Positions 18,497 to 27,886 of a stretch of 63,025 bases of DNA are shown here, piece by piece. The notes beneath the pieces are model-generated. The model was not told the origin of the DNA. It saw nothing but the letters and a program-made list of their open reading frames with translations, and ran no database searches. The stretch's first letter is position 1. Each line of letters begins with the position of its first letter. Origin of the DNA: Verrucomicrobiota bacterium (GTDB lineage: Bacteria > Verrucomicrobiota > Verrucomicrobiia > Limisphaerales > UBA1100); NCBI GenBank assembly GCA_030747505.1, contig JASLKQ010000005.1, positions 1 through 63,025 on the forward strand, in the 5' to 3' direction. Both the position numbers and the translations under genes were made by a program.

Positions 18497-19413
18497 GTGC
18501 CACGGAGTCGGGGATTGAGCCAAACCTGGATAATATCCACCAACAGATTCAGCAGGATAATTAAGGCCGCAAAGAAAAGTACTGTCCCCATCACCATCGT
18601 ATAATCACGATTGAAGGCTGCCTCGACAAAGTGCCTCCCTAATCCGGGGATTTGAAAAATTGTCTCCACCACAAAAGAACCGGATATTAGACCCGCAACC
18701 GCCGGGCCCAGAAATGCCACAACCGGCATCAGCCCCCCTCGAAGTCCGTGCTTCAGTAAAACACGTGCTTCACTGGCTCCCTTTGCCCGGGCCGTCCGGA
18801 TATAGTCCTGACTCATGACCTCCAGCATTCCTCCGCGCGTGAGACGTGCAACATAGGCGGCATAGACTCCTCCCAGAGTTAAAGCCGGCAAGACACGATC
18901 AGCCCATTGATCCCAGCCTGAGGCATTGAACCATTCCAATTTCAAAGAAAATACTAGGATCAAAATCGGCCCCATGACAAATGTTGGCACACAAATGCCG
19001 ACCATAGCCAAAGTCATTGGAGTATAATCAAGAAAACTGTTGGGCCTAATGGAGGCAATCATCCCCGCTGTGAGTCCCAAACCCAACGCTACCAAAAGCG
19101 ACCACAAACCCAATTCAGCTGAGACAGGAAAAGCTTTAACAATTACTTCATTAACAGTGCGGTTGGAGTGTTTGAAAGAGGGCCCCAAATCACCAACCAT
19201 CAGTTTCCCGAGAAATTCCAGATATTGCGCAGATAACGGTTTATCCAATCCATAGTGCGCTTCCAATTGTTTTTTTATTTCCGGATCTTTAATCGGTTTT
19301 TCACGGTCAAAAGGTCCACCCGGAGTAAGCCGAAGCATAAAGAAAGTGATTGTGGCAATCACTAAAAGAACAGGAATGGCCTTAAGGAGCCTAAAGAAAA
19401 TCAATTTCCACAT
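18493..19413 (-). CDS. oppB: Oligopeptide ABC transporter permease OppB
   Basis: A 306-residue inner-membrane permease of normal length. The N-terminus has the typical OppB/DppB start (LLKAIPVLLVIATITFFMLR), then the LTPGGPFDREKP segment, five further hydrophobic helices, and the EAA loop TARAKGASEARVLLKHGLRG that contacts the ATPase. It lies 15 bp after oppA and overlaps oppC by 4 bp. With OppC it forms the translocation pore for peptides delivered by OppA. Confidence 0.93.
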   Translation of the reverse strand: MWKLIFFRLLKAIPVLLVIATITFFMLRLTPGGPFDREKPIKDPEIKKQLEAHYGLDKPLSAQYLEFLGKLMVGDLGPSFKHSNRTVNEVIVKAFPVSAELGLWSLLVALGLGLTAGMIASIRPNSFLDYTPMTLAMVGICVPTFVMGPILILVFSLKLEWFNASGWDQWADRVLPALTLGGVYAAYVARLTRGGMLEVMSQDYIRTARAKGASEARVLLKHGLRGGLMPVVAFLGPAVAGLISGSFVVETIFQIPGLGRHFVEAAFNRDYTMVMGTVLFFAALIILLNLLVDIIQVWLNPRLRGT

Positions 19414-19428
19414 TGGAATTGCCGAAGA

Positions 19429-21054
19429 TTAATCACCCGGCTTAATGGAAACATGTTTGTATGGGTGATGGTTTAAAATGGTGGGATGCCAACCCTTTAC
19501 CTTAGGGCTGGCCAAATACTTTGAAGTATAGTGATAAATCGGAATGATTGGCATTTCATCCAATAATATTTCCTCAGCCTTCCCGAATAGAGAAAAACGT
19601 TTTTGGGAATCTGACTCCTGACTGGCCGAAGCAATCAATTGATCAAATTTTTCGTTAGCAAAACCGGTGTAATTATTTCCACCGCCGGTGAGCCACATGT
19701 CCAAAAATGTATTGGGATCATTATAGTCACCAATCCAACCGGCCCGACTCACCTGATATTCCATCTTCTGTTGCGTATTCAGGTAGACCTTCCATTCCTC
19801 GTTGGTAAGCTCAATCTGGACTTTCAGATTGTTTTGCCACATTTGCTGGATCGCCTCTGCAATTCTCTGATGTGCTTCGGAAGTATTGTACAGTAATTTG
19901 AGTTTAGGAAATCCTTTCCCCTGTGGATACCCGGCTTCCGCCAATAACCGGGAAGCCCGGTCAGGATCAAAACTGATCTTCGGGCCTCCATTGTATGTAT
20001 ACCCACCGGTATCAGGCGGAGTAAAAAAAGTGGTTGGCTTATCTGCTCCGCGCAATACGTTGCGAACCAGGCTCTCACGATCTATGGCAAGCCCCAAAGC
20101 CTGCCTGACCTTCTTATTGTCCAATGGAGGCTCTGTTACGTTTAGTCGATAAAAATAAACTCCAAGGTAAGGATCAAGCCGCAAATCCTGCGGGTTCTTT
20201 TTACGGTATACATCAATCTTATTGAGTGGAATAGTGTTAGACACATGAATTTGGCCACTGCGAAAAGCCCGCTCCTCCACCTCCGCACTACTAATCGGCT
20301 TAAAGTTGATCTCTTTTAAACTAACCTTTGCTTTATCCCAATAGGTCGGACTTTTCTTCACCACAATCACGTCATTGACCTCCCATTTATCAAGAACAAA
20401 AGGCCCATTGCCGACAAAATTTCCCGGCCGGGTCCAGGGATTATTGGGTGAATCAACCGGTCCATATTTCTTTACCGTCGGAATATGAACCGGAAACCAG
20501 GAATAGTGGTTCAACAATGAAAGGAAATACGGAGTGGGCCCTGCTAGAGTAATCTTTAAAGTGTGTTCATCCACTGCCTCAAAGCCCACCCGGGAAAAAT
20601 CTTTTATCTTACCGGCATTAAATTCCTTGGCATTCTTCACCACGTGCAACATGTAGGCATATTGGGAAGCCAGCTTGGGGGAGAGCATTCTCTTATAACT
20701 CAAAACAAAATCCTGAGCCGTAACCGTGTCCCCTGTGGACCATCGTGCATTCGAGCGCAAATGGAATGTCCACACCAACCCATCCTCACTATTCTCCCAA
20801 CGCTCAGCTACCCCAGGAACCGGATGCAAGTCCTTCGGGTCCTCGCCAACCAATCCTTCAATTAAAGCAACCAGTACGTTGTGTTCGGGAACCCCGGTGA
20901 CAACATGTGGATCCAAACCTTCAGGCTCTGCTCCATTCCCCAGATTGAGTATTTGCGGGTGAACTGAAGGATTATCGGATTTCTTGCTAGTGGATGATTT
21001 ACCACACCCGAGCATAAGACAAACCAGAACAGGAACAATAAACCGGTGAAACAT
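19429..21054 (-). CDS. oppA: Oligopeptide-binding lipoprotein OppA
   Basis: A 541-residue extracytoplasmic solute-binding protein of family 5. ATG 21054 is chosen over the upstream in-frame start at 21117 because it gives a clean lipoprotein signal, MFHRFIVPVLVCLMLGC, with the lipid-modified cysteine at residue 17. The mature part has NGAEPEGLDPHVVTGVPEHN, the SBP5 region WTFHLRSNARWSTGDTVTAQ, and VRQALGLAIDRESLV near the middle, all typical of OppA/MppA. It would bind oligopeptides, possibly murein peptides, and hand them to OppBC. It follows the helical-repeat protein gene after 43 bp on the same strand. Confidence 0.93.
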   Translation of the reverse strand: MFHRFIVPVLVCLMLGCGKSSTSKKSDNPSVHPQILNLGNGAEPEGLDPHVVTGVPEHNVLVALIEGLVGEDPKDLHPVPGVAERWENSEDGLVWTFHLRSNARWSTGDTVTAQDFVLSYKRMLSPKLASQYAYMLHVVKNAKEFNAGKIKDFSRVGFEAVDEHTLKITLAGPTPYFLSLLNHYSWFPVHIPTVKKYGPVDSPNNPWTRPGNFVGNGPFVLDKWEVNDVIVVKKSPTYWDKAKVSLKEINFKPISSAEVEERAFRSGQIHVSNTIPLNKIDVYRKKNPQDLRLDPYLGVYFYRLNVTEPPLDNKKVRQALGLAIDRESLVRNVLRGADKPTTFFTPPDTGGYTYNGGPKISFDPDRASRLLAEAGYPQGKGFPKLKLLYNTSEAHQRIAEAIQQMWQNNLKVQIELTNEEWKVYLNTQQKMEYQVSRAGWIGDYNDPNTFLDMWLTGGGNNYTGFANEKFDQLIASASQESDSQKRFSLFGKAEEILLDEMPIIPIYHYTSKYLASPKVKGWHPTILNHHPYKHVSIKPGD

Positions 21055-21097
21055 CGCTGGATCGTGAGTCAATCCAACCCCCTCGGGCAAGCCGATT

Positions 21098-22711
21098 TTA
21101 CTGATTCGGAACACCACCCTCTGGCTGAGATAAAGGGATTTCCGGGAATTCGTCCTCCTTTAAACCGAACACCGTGCGTAGAGCTGCAACGATCGTTGGA
21201 TCTTCGTCCTTGAGGTACTCAATCAGCCTCATGATCTTTAATTCCTCAAAAGTTGCCAAAGTCACTCGGTTCTCCGCAGCCCCCTTGAAGCGTGCTGTAA
21301 ACAAACTATGCACCTCTTGGGCTTTGTCTAAATAGCCCGCAGCCTCCTCCTCTTCGCCTTTGGCCAAATGGGTGAAGTGCCTTATAAACAAGCCGGTAAT
21401 GATGGCCACGGTCTTGTCTATTCCTCCGCGACTCACACCATCTTTCAGCCTAAAAAGGACGAATTTTTCTAGGTCATATTTTTTTGTTTCTGGATCATAT
21501 CCCGTGTACCAAGTCATTCTATCGGGGTAATTTTCTAACGCCAGTTTGAGCCACTCCGTAGCTTCTTTTTCACGACCATAGTAATAATTCCATTCCACCA
21601 CACGTTTGAGAAAATTCATGTGCGCCATTTCATAGGATTGCCCTGCTTGAGCAGAACGTTCATCTTGCGCACGCGTCACCATTTCCACATAAGCTAAATG
21701 CGTCCTGCCAGCCAGCTCCATATTCGGAATCACAGAACCCTTATTGTCAAAATAATCAGACGGGCTAATTGCACGGCCCGACGGGGTATTCAGTCTACCT
21801 CTTTCAAAGCAATACATCATTGACTGGAATACAATGCGCTCAAGCTTGCGTAAATCATTCTCCTTGGAAGGATTATGACCGCATCGTTTCAGCCCTAATT
21901 TAGCCCAGTAAAGAGAATGCACCTCCGGCAGTCTCCAGTCCAATGCATACACCACCGAACCGTCATTTTTTTCCACACGCCCGTACTGTTCATTCACAGC
22001 TTTCATCTCACGCGGATCGAGCTTGTACTCTTCCCGTAAACGTTGCACCCGGGTCGCCACCTCTTCATTGGGTGGATCAATTAATTCATCAAAGTTTGGC
22101 ACACCACGCATGGCATTGGCTTGAGCTTCATCCTTCCATAACACTGCAGTCATCGCCTGCAACCACCGAAGCTTATAATAACGATGATGATCATCCATAT
22201 TATGCCCCATCTTATGCTGAAAAATCCACCCCAACTCATGATATATGAGCGGTTCCTGCGGGTTATATTTTATCCCGTGATCCCGAAGCAAACTGATTCC
22301 CTCTGAAACATACTTCCACCTTGTCTCACGGTCGGGGTAGGTCACTGAAATATTATAGGCCATGTTCCATGCCCGGTTACGCCAAACCATGGAGACATGC
22401 GGCTGAAGTTGCGCCACCCACTCTGAAAGCTGCATTTGTTCCTGATATTTTTTCTGCAACTGCATTTCATTGGCCCGCAGCCAAAGGTAGGATGAGATTA
22501 GGCCGCGAAAACCACCCAGAGACTGCGTGACTAAGGCCAACATCGGTGGAGCATCCTGCAGTGGTTCAAGATAAGTGGGACTGAGCTCGCCACGTTGATC
22601 ATTTAGACCACCTTGCAAAACAAAGAGGCCCCCTAGGCACAGAATCGCCACTACAACCAAGGTTATCTTGGGAGGCGTGTCCATCGTTGCACTGTGTTCT
22701 TCCCTGCTCAT
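21098..22711 (-). CDS. Membrane-anchored helical-repeat (TPR-like) protein
   Basis: A 537-residue protein with one N-terminal membrane helix (near residues 15-35, VVVAILCLGGLFVLQGG). A long alpha-helical domain follows that is rich in Trp, Tyr and Arg and looks TPR-like: GGFRGLISSYLWLRANEMQ, WRNRAWNMAYNISVTYPDRE and PLIYHELGWIFQHKMGHNMD. A single anchor with the bulk presumably periplasmic is inferred. No catalytic motif is visible. Its ATG overlaps the stop of the ABC-2 permease gene by 4 bp, so it is very probably a partner of that ABC transporter, for example a docking or assembly factor. I do not recognise a named family. Confidence 0.7.
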   Translation of the reverse strand: MSREEHSATMDTPPKITLVVVAILCLGGLFVLQGGLNDQRGELSPTYLEPLQDAPPMLALVTQSLGGFRGLISSYLWLRANEMQLQKKYQEQMQLSEWVAQLQPHVSMVWRNRAWNMAYNISVTYPDRETRWKYVSEGISLLRDHGIKYNPQEPLIYHELGWIFQHKMGHNMDDHHRYYKLRWLQAMTAVLWKDEAQANAMRGVPNFDELIDPPNEEVATRVQRLREEYKLDPREMKAVNEQYGRVEKNDGSVVYALDWRLPEVHSLYWAKLGLKRCGHNPSKENDLRKLERIVFQSMMYCFERGRLNTPSGRAISPSDYFDNKGSVIPNMELAGRTHLAYVEMVTRAQDERSAQAGQSYEMAHMNFLKRVVEWNYYYGREKEATEWLKLALENYPDRMTWYTGYDPETKKYDLEKFVLFRLKDGVSRGGIDKTVAIITGLFIRHFTHLAKGEEEEAAGYLDKAQEVHSLFTARFKGAAENRVTLATFEELKIMRLIEYLKDEDPTIVAALRTVFGLKEDEFPEIPLSQPEGGVPNQ

Positions 22712-24657
22712 TTTGAAATATTTATCGCGTCTAAAATAAACCTACGGCGAATTCTGTACGCTATATAAGCTATTGGGACAAGGAAGTACGCAACCACGTT
22801 CATGGCCCATTCAGGCAACATAAGATGGGGCAGAAAATATGTCCTTAAAGCTAAAACTATGATTAATACCATCAAAAACCCCAATAGTTCTTTGCTTATC
22901 CAGGAATCTGACCCTCCTCCTCCCGATTCACTGGTTATCGCCAATTGGCGACTGGAAAGAATTACACTCCCCAAAACTCCCAAGACAGCTCCAGCAAGAC
23001 CCCAAATGTAAGCATAAGCATAAAATAGTTCTTTCCAAGTAACACTCCGACCTTCTGTTAGTTTTTCAATCGGCGAATACTCCTTTATCGGTTTAATCAA
23101 CCAGACTAAAATCTTGGATGCAGGCACAAGTACGGTATCAATTACGGACGTATCCCGTTTCCCATCGGTGTAAGTTTGCATAATTGTGCCTTCTTCCCCA
23201 ACTTCCTCCACCAACCCTAAAACGCCGGCAATAACCAAAATACCTAAACAGGCAAAAGCAGACATGCCAAACGACATAAAGCTACCTGCAAATAAGCCCA
23301 GCGCTGCAAAAACTCCCAGCCAGGCAAAAACAATACCTAAGGCACGAAGATAATTAACCGCAAAGCCAGCTTCCTTATACAATAATTCAACCCCCTTTCC
23401 TCCTACCCGACCGCGCGAATCCAGATAAGGAACCTTCAAGCTAGCCCTCCCCCCGTTATAGAAAAAAATCGATATCAAACTATTGGTATCAAACATATTT
23501 ATCCTCCCTCCTTCGTTCGAAGGAAGAGAAACAGGCATTGGAATCTCATGAAATGTTCTCGCATCAAACTGAACCGTATCCTGCACAACCTGCCCCTTTC
23601 CAGGGCCAAAACCAAACACAAAGGGATAAAGATCATCGTCATTGTAAGCTACTTGGGTATCTTCGAAATAAAATCTCATTGCAAATTCATCCAACTCATC
23701 AGGATTCCATCCGCGCGGTTTTTTAAACTGCAAGGAAAGCCCTTCGGCAACACCTAATATTTGCGAATACCCCAGAATTTCCTGCCGTATCTGGTTGGTG
23801 GCTGCAACTTTTTCATAACTATCAAGTTCTTGGATAATCTCACCGGGATTAACCCCCGACTCTTGCTGAGCCTCAATTTTCATCTGTAACAACTGTGCTT
23901 CACGTTTCGGCATATATCTTTTCATCATCTGTTCAACCCAAGTCTCCAAAGGGACACTTCTGGAGCTCAATGGACCATTCGTTTGTGTCTGATATAACTG
24001 CCTTCTTTCGACACTATTAATCATGGGAATACTGGCCCGCGCAATCAAGATTTTGTCTCTCAATTTCTTCTCTTCCAAACCCGCAAGTTTGTTACGCACA
24101 AGCCCTATGTCTACCAGGATTGGATTCCCCTCCTTATCCTCTTTGGGTCTCCCTGTTTTCGGATCGGATTCCACCTGAGCAATTCCTGAATTATAGGCCA
24201 ACTGACGGATCTCATTTTCAGTCAAATCCTTAATTCTGTTCAAACCGTCCCGAGTCAGTTGATTCGCACGGTATTCCACCACGCCGTAAACCACGCCTCC
24301 GGCAAAAAGCAGCAATACAAAATTCATACTCATCACGCCAACCCATTTACCCAACCATATCTGCCAGCGGGAAATGGGCTTCGTCGCGACCATCTGCAAT
24401 TGATGATTCTCAATTTCATTGGCCAGAGAACCGGCTGAAATCCACAAAGTAGCCGCCCCCATGATGGCGGTAATCATTGACAGGGTGTAAGTAATTAGAA
24501 TCTGGGTCATCCCCTCTGCAGACCCGTCATCCTTGACAATTAGCGGCAATCCCCCAACGGCAAACAGGAGTAAACACAACATCACCCAGAAGAAACGGTA
24601 GCGTATCGAAGCCTTCCACGTCAAAAAGGCTACAGCCAGTAGCGGTTTAAACCCCAT
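22708..24657 (-). CDS. ABC-2 type permease with large extracytoplasmic domain
   Basis: A 649-residue membrane protein. Three hydrophobic helices lie in the first 130 residues (YRFFWVMLCLLLFAVGGLPL, then TYTLSMITAIMGAATLWISA, then SMNFVLLLFAGGVVYGVV). A soluble, helix-rich segment of about 280 residues follows, and then a second helix bundle from about 415 to the C-terminus. This 3 + loop + 3-or-more arrangement is typical of ABC-2/GldG-like exporter permeases. Its ATPase is encoded 2 bp upstream and the helical-repeat protein overlaps its 3' end. The substrate is unknown. The large loop probably faces the periplasm and could contact that neighbour. Confidence 0.82.
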   Translation of the reverse strand: MGFKPLLAVAFLTWKASIRYRFFWVMLCLLLFAVGGLPLIVKDDGSAEGMTQILITYTLSMITAIMGAATLWISAGSLANEIENHQLQMVATKPISRWQIWLGKWVGVMSMNFVLLLFAGGVVYGVVEYRANQLTRDGLNRIKDLTENEIRQLAYNSGIAQVESDPKTGRPKEDKEGNPILVDIGLVRNKLAGLEEKKLRDKILIARASIPMINSVERRQLYQTQTNGPLSSRSVPLETWVEQMMKRYMPKREAQLLQMKIEAQQESGVNPGEIIQELDSYEKVAATNQIRQEILGYSQILGVAEGLSLQFKKPRGWNPDELDEFAMRFYFEDTQVAYNDDDLYPFVFGFGPGKGQVVQDTVQFDARTFHEIPMPVSLPSNEGGRINMFDTNSLISIFFYNGGRASLKVPYLDSRGRVGGKGVELLYKEAGFAVNYLRALGIVFAWLGVFAALGLFAGSFMSFGMSAFACLGILVIAGVLGLVEEVGEEGTIMQTYTDGKRDTSVIDTVLVPASKILVWLIKPIKEYSPIEKLTEGRSVTWKELFYAYAYIWGLAGAVLGVLGSVILSSRQLAITSESGGGGSDSWISKELLGFLMVLIIVLALRTYFLPHLMLPEWAMNVVAYFLVPIAYIAYRIRRRFILDAINISK

Positions 24658-24659
24658 GA

Positions 24660-25877
24660 CTAATCCCCTCCCAGCAGGCCGGATAACTTATCATCCACCT
24701 CATCTAGATTTTTCTTCACATCGCCCTTCTTTTCTTCAGGCAATTCCTTTGGAGAAACAGAATCCGGCTTTGCCTCGGAAAGTGAATCAAGTTTGGCCTC
24801 ATCGACTTTAGACTCCGGAACACTGACTGATTGCTCATCAGCCATCTGGGCTTTGGGCTTTTCGACCTCCTTGTCAGCCAAACGGTTGAGCATCGTCTCA
24901 GCCTGAGTTGGCACAGGCTGATCAGCTCTCAAGAATTCTGCCACTTCGCTTCCTGAGGTTGCCCCGGAAGTCTCATCCGAAGCACGGGCTTTTTCCACCA
25001 CATTCAAAAACAGAGTTTCAAGATTTTGAGATGGATTATCCACGCGAATGTCGTCCTTGTCAGCATGCCTTCCCATCGCCTCGAGAACTTCCTTTTGAGC
25101 AGCTTCACTCAACGCAGGCATCGTAAATTGAACCGTATCTCGTTCAGTTAAAAGTTCATCAAGTGTCCCGTATTGCTGAACCTTACCTCCATAATAAATA
25201 ACTGCTCGATCACAGACATCTTCGACGTCGGCCAACAGATGACTGGAAAGTATCACGGTTTTCCCACGCGCCTTTAGATTCTTTATTAGATCCTTTATTT
25301 CACGACAACCAATTGGATCCATCCCGGCGGTGGGTTCGTCCAGAATGACCAAATCCGGATCGTTAATAAGTGCCTGAGCAAGGCCGATACGACGCTGCAT
25401 ACCCTTGGAAAACTCGCCAACCGTCCGCATTTGCACCCCCTTTAGGCCAACCATCTCCAATAGTTGTTCCGAACGCAGTTTCTTCTCCTCACTATCAAGT
25501 GCGAACAAACCACCAAAAAAATCGAGTGTTTCTGCAGAGTTCAAATAACGATATAAATAGGACTCTTCAGGGAGATACCCAATGCGCTGTTTTGTTTTCA
25601 CGTCCCGAGGCGAATGACCGAAGATGCGCACCATGCCTCGCGTTGGATTCAGCAGTCCCAACAAAACCTTGATGGTAGTCGATTTACCCGAACCATTCGG
25701 CCCAAGCAATCCAAACACCTCACCTTTTCGCACTTCAAAACTCACATCATTAATCGCCTTGGCCTTGGGGCGGCCCCAGAAATCGCAAAATACTTTCTCC
25801 AAGGAACGGACCACAACAATATCGTCACTATGGGTAGCGCCCTCGCTGTTGGCTTCGGTGACTTCGGGGAATTCCAT
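24660..25877 (-). CDS. ABC-2 exporter ATPase with acidic C-terminal tail
   Basis: A 405-residue ATPase. The ABC domain (about residues 20-240) has Walker A GLLGPNGSGKSTTIKVLLGL, a signature written EFSKGMQRRIGLAQAL and Walker B DLVILDEPTAGMDPIG, matching the GldA/CcmA export class. About 120 residues after the domain are low-complexity, rich in Glu, Asp, Lys, Ser and Pro, and end LSGLLGGD; this tail is not part of the usual fold and looks disordered. It lies between the P-type ATPase gene (18 bp) and its cognate permease (2 bp). Since the 31997-33787 permease has no ATPase of its own nearby, this protein may energise both permeases, which is inference. Confidence 0.88.
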   Translation of the reverse strand: MEFPEVTEANSEGATHSDDIVVVRSLEKVFCDFWGRPKAKAINDVSFEVRKGEVFGLLGPNGSGKSTTIKVLLGLLNPTRGMVRIFGHSPRDVKTKQRIGYLPEESYLYRYLNSAETLDFFGGLFALDSEEKKLRSEQLLEMVGLKGVQMRTVGEFSKGMQRRIGLAQALINDPDLVILDEPTAGMDPIGCREIKDLIKNLKARGKTVILSSHLLADVEDVCDRAVIYYGGKVQQYGTLDELLTERDTVQFTMPALSEAAQKEVLEAMGRHADKDDIRVDNPSQNLETLFLNVVEKARASDETSGATSGSEVAEFLRADQPVPTQAETMLNRLADKEVEKPKAQMADEQSVSVPESKVDEAKLDSLSEAKPDSVSPKELPEEKKGDVKKNLDEVDDKLSGLLGGD

Positions 25878-25895
25878 CAGATTTTTGTATTTTCC

Positions 25896-27881
25896 CTATG
25901 CGGATGCAGTTGCCGCCTCACTCGAATCTTCCGGAAAAGAATCCCCATCCTGAACCGTACCTGCATCCACCTCCATGGTGTCAAACGCCTCATATTCCTC
26001 TCCTTCACGCACCAATCGAGCACTGTTGAACACAACAATAAGTGATCCTGTAACATTCAGTATCGCGGCAGAAACCGGATCAATTTTATTGATGGCTGCC
26101 AGCACTAAACCGCCGATGACAAAGAGGATTCCAATTATAAAATTTTGATTTATTACCTGACGTGTCATCCTTGAAAGATGCATGAGAAATGGAAGTCTCC
26201 GCAAGTCGTTGTTCATTAAGGCGATCGTAGCACTTTGTATCGCAACATCACTTCCGGCTGCTCCCATGGCGATACCAATATCGCCTGCTTTGAGAGCCGG
26301 TGCATCATTTACTCCGTCTCCCACAAATGCGACCTTGTACCCTTTTGCACGCAAATTCTCGACGTATTTTACCTTCTCAGCAGGAAAACAATCGGCTTGT
26401 ACATTGTCACAACCCACTTCCGCAGCAACACGTTCAGCAACCGGGGCACGGTCTCCTGACACGATTGCGAGTCTTCTTACCCCTTCCAAAGTCAATTCAC
26501 TCAGTGATTCACTTGCCTCAGGACGAATTTCATCAGTCATCCCGACCCAACCAATAAATTCTCCGTTACGTGCTATGTGAATCAAACTGTATCCCTGTGT
26601 TTCATCCAAATCTACAGAACCGGCAATATCCCCTTTCACCTCATTCTCCTCCAACCAAATCTGGCGACCCACCAGGACAGTCTGTCCGTCCACTTGCGCC
26701 TTAACCCCTTTACCCGCAGTTTCGCCGAAATCCTTCGGCTCAACCAGATCCACCCCCGCTTCGATCGCCAACGTCATGATTGCCTTGGCTGTGGGATGAT
26801 TGCTGTACTGTTCAGCGGAGGCAGTCAGCAACAAGAGTTCGGCCGGCTTGACTCCCTCCACGGGGGCCAATCGACTGACTTTGAGTGTGCCGGTTGTGAT
26901 TGTTCCAGTCTTATCAAATATGAAGGCATTAATTCGAGCAGCCAATTCGATATCACTAACCTGTTTGATCATAATTCCCAAACGGGAAGCGGTTGCCACC
27001 GCTGCCACCATAGCCGTGGGAGTAGCCAGAATAAAGGCGACGGGACTGGAAACAATGAAAACGGAAATCACCCGATTTAGATCCTGTGTGAACGCCCAAA
27101 CCAAGGCTCCTATCACAAGGACCAGTGGGGTATAAAATCCCATATACTTATCAACAATTTTCTCGAAACGAGTCTTGGAGCGTGCAGCCTGCAGGATCAG
27201 TTCGCGTACACGGCCAAACTCCGTTTCCACCCCCACCTTGGTCACTTTTACCTCCAATACCCCGTCTATATTAATCGTACCCTGAAAGACATTATCACCT
27301 GGGCTCTTATCCACCGGCAACGATTCACCCGTAATATTAGCCTGATTAATAGATCCGCTACCTGTAAGAATATCGCCATCTGCAGGAACATTATCGCCTG
27401 GTCGGACACGGATGCGATCCCCAACCACCAAATCATTGGCAGACACTTCATCTTCGGTTCCCTCATCATTGAGTCGACGAGCCTTGGTTGGAGCTCTTTC
27501 CAGTAACCGGCGTATTGCCTCCTGAGCTCCCGAAGCAGTGCGGGATTCAATCATCTCGGCCAATAACATGAAGAAAGCTACCAAGCCAGCTGCCTTATAA
27601 TCACCGTGGGCAAAGGTGGCGAGGACGGCAATAGCCACAAGTTCATTCGTGGTAAGCAATCCCTGTTGTAAATCCTTGATGGTGGTTCGAAATATGCGAA
27701 TACCCAAAATAATTGCCCCGATCATCGCGCTAAAGTCGCCTACCCGAGATTCCTCCCCCAAAATCCAATCAGCCAGAAATCCATTAATAATAAAGAGGAT
27801 CCCAGCGAAAATATATTTCACGGTCGTGGAGGAGGTAGATCCTTCATTTAACTCTTCAGATTGGTTGGAAGCGTTTTCCAT
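25896..27881 (-). CDS. P1B-like heavy-metal P-type ATPase lacking the CPx cysteine
   Basis: A 661-residue P-type ATPase with the full P1B scaffold. It has the actuator motif NITGESLPVDKSPGDNVFQG, the phosphorylation site DKTGT (Asp323), the P1B-specific His-Pro in SNHPTAKAI, and GDGVNDAPALKAGDIGIAMG. It lacks an N-terminal metal-binding domain and starts with helices near residue 22. The ion-selectivity motif in the membrane helix before the phosphorylation site is normally CPC, SPC or similar. Here it reads SSPVAFILATPTA (residues 278-290), so no cysteine is present. The substrate may therefore not be a soft metal, or the motif uses other ligands. It sits between an SPFH gene (5 bp) and the ABC ATPase gene (18 bp). 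Confidence 0.85.
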   Translation of the reverse strand: MENASNQSEELNEGSTSSTTVKYIFAGILFIINGFLADWILGEESRVGDFSAMIGAIILGIRIFRTTIKDLQQGLLTTNELVAIAVLATFAHGDYKAAGLVAFFMLLAEMIESRTASGAQEAIRRLLERAPTKARRLNDEGTEDEVSANDLVVGDRIRVRPGDNVPADGDILTGSGSINQANITGESLPVDKSPGDNVFQGTINIDGVLEVKVTKVGVETEFGRVRELILQAARSKTRFEKIVDKYMGFYTPLVLVIGALVWAFTQDLNRVISVFIVSSPVAFILATPTAMVAAVATASRLGIMIKQVSDIELAARINAFIFDKTGTITTGTLKVSRLAPVEGVKPAELLLLTASAEQYSNHPTAKAIMTLAIEAGVDLVEPKDFGETAGKGVKAQVDGQTVLVGRQIWLEENEVKGDIAGSVDLDETQGYSLIHIARNGEFIGWVGMTDEIRPEASESLSELTLEGVRRLAIVSGDRAPVAERVAAEVGCDNVQADCFPAEKVKYVENLRAKGYKVAFVGDGVNDAPALKAGDIGIAMGAAGSDVAIQSATIALMNNDLRRLPFLMHLSRMTRQVINQNFIIGILFVIGGLVLAAINKIDPVSAAILNVTGSLIVVFNSARLVREGEEYEAFDTMEVDAGTVQDGDSFPEDSSEAATASA

Positions 27882-27886
27882 ACTGC

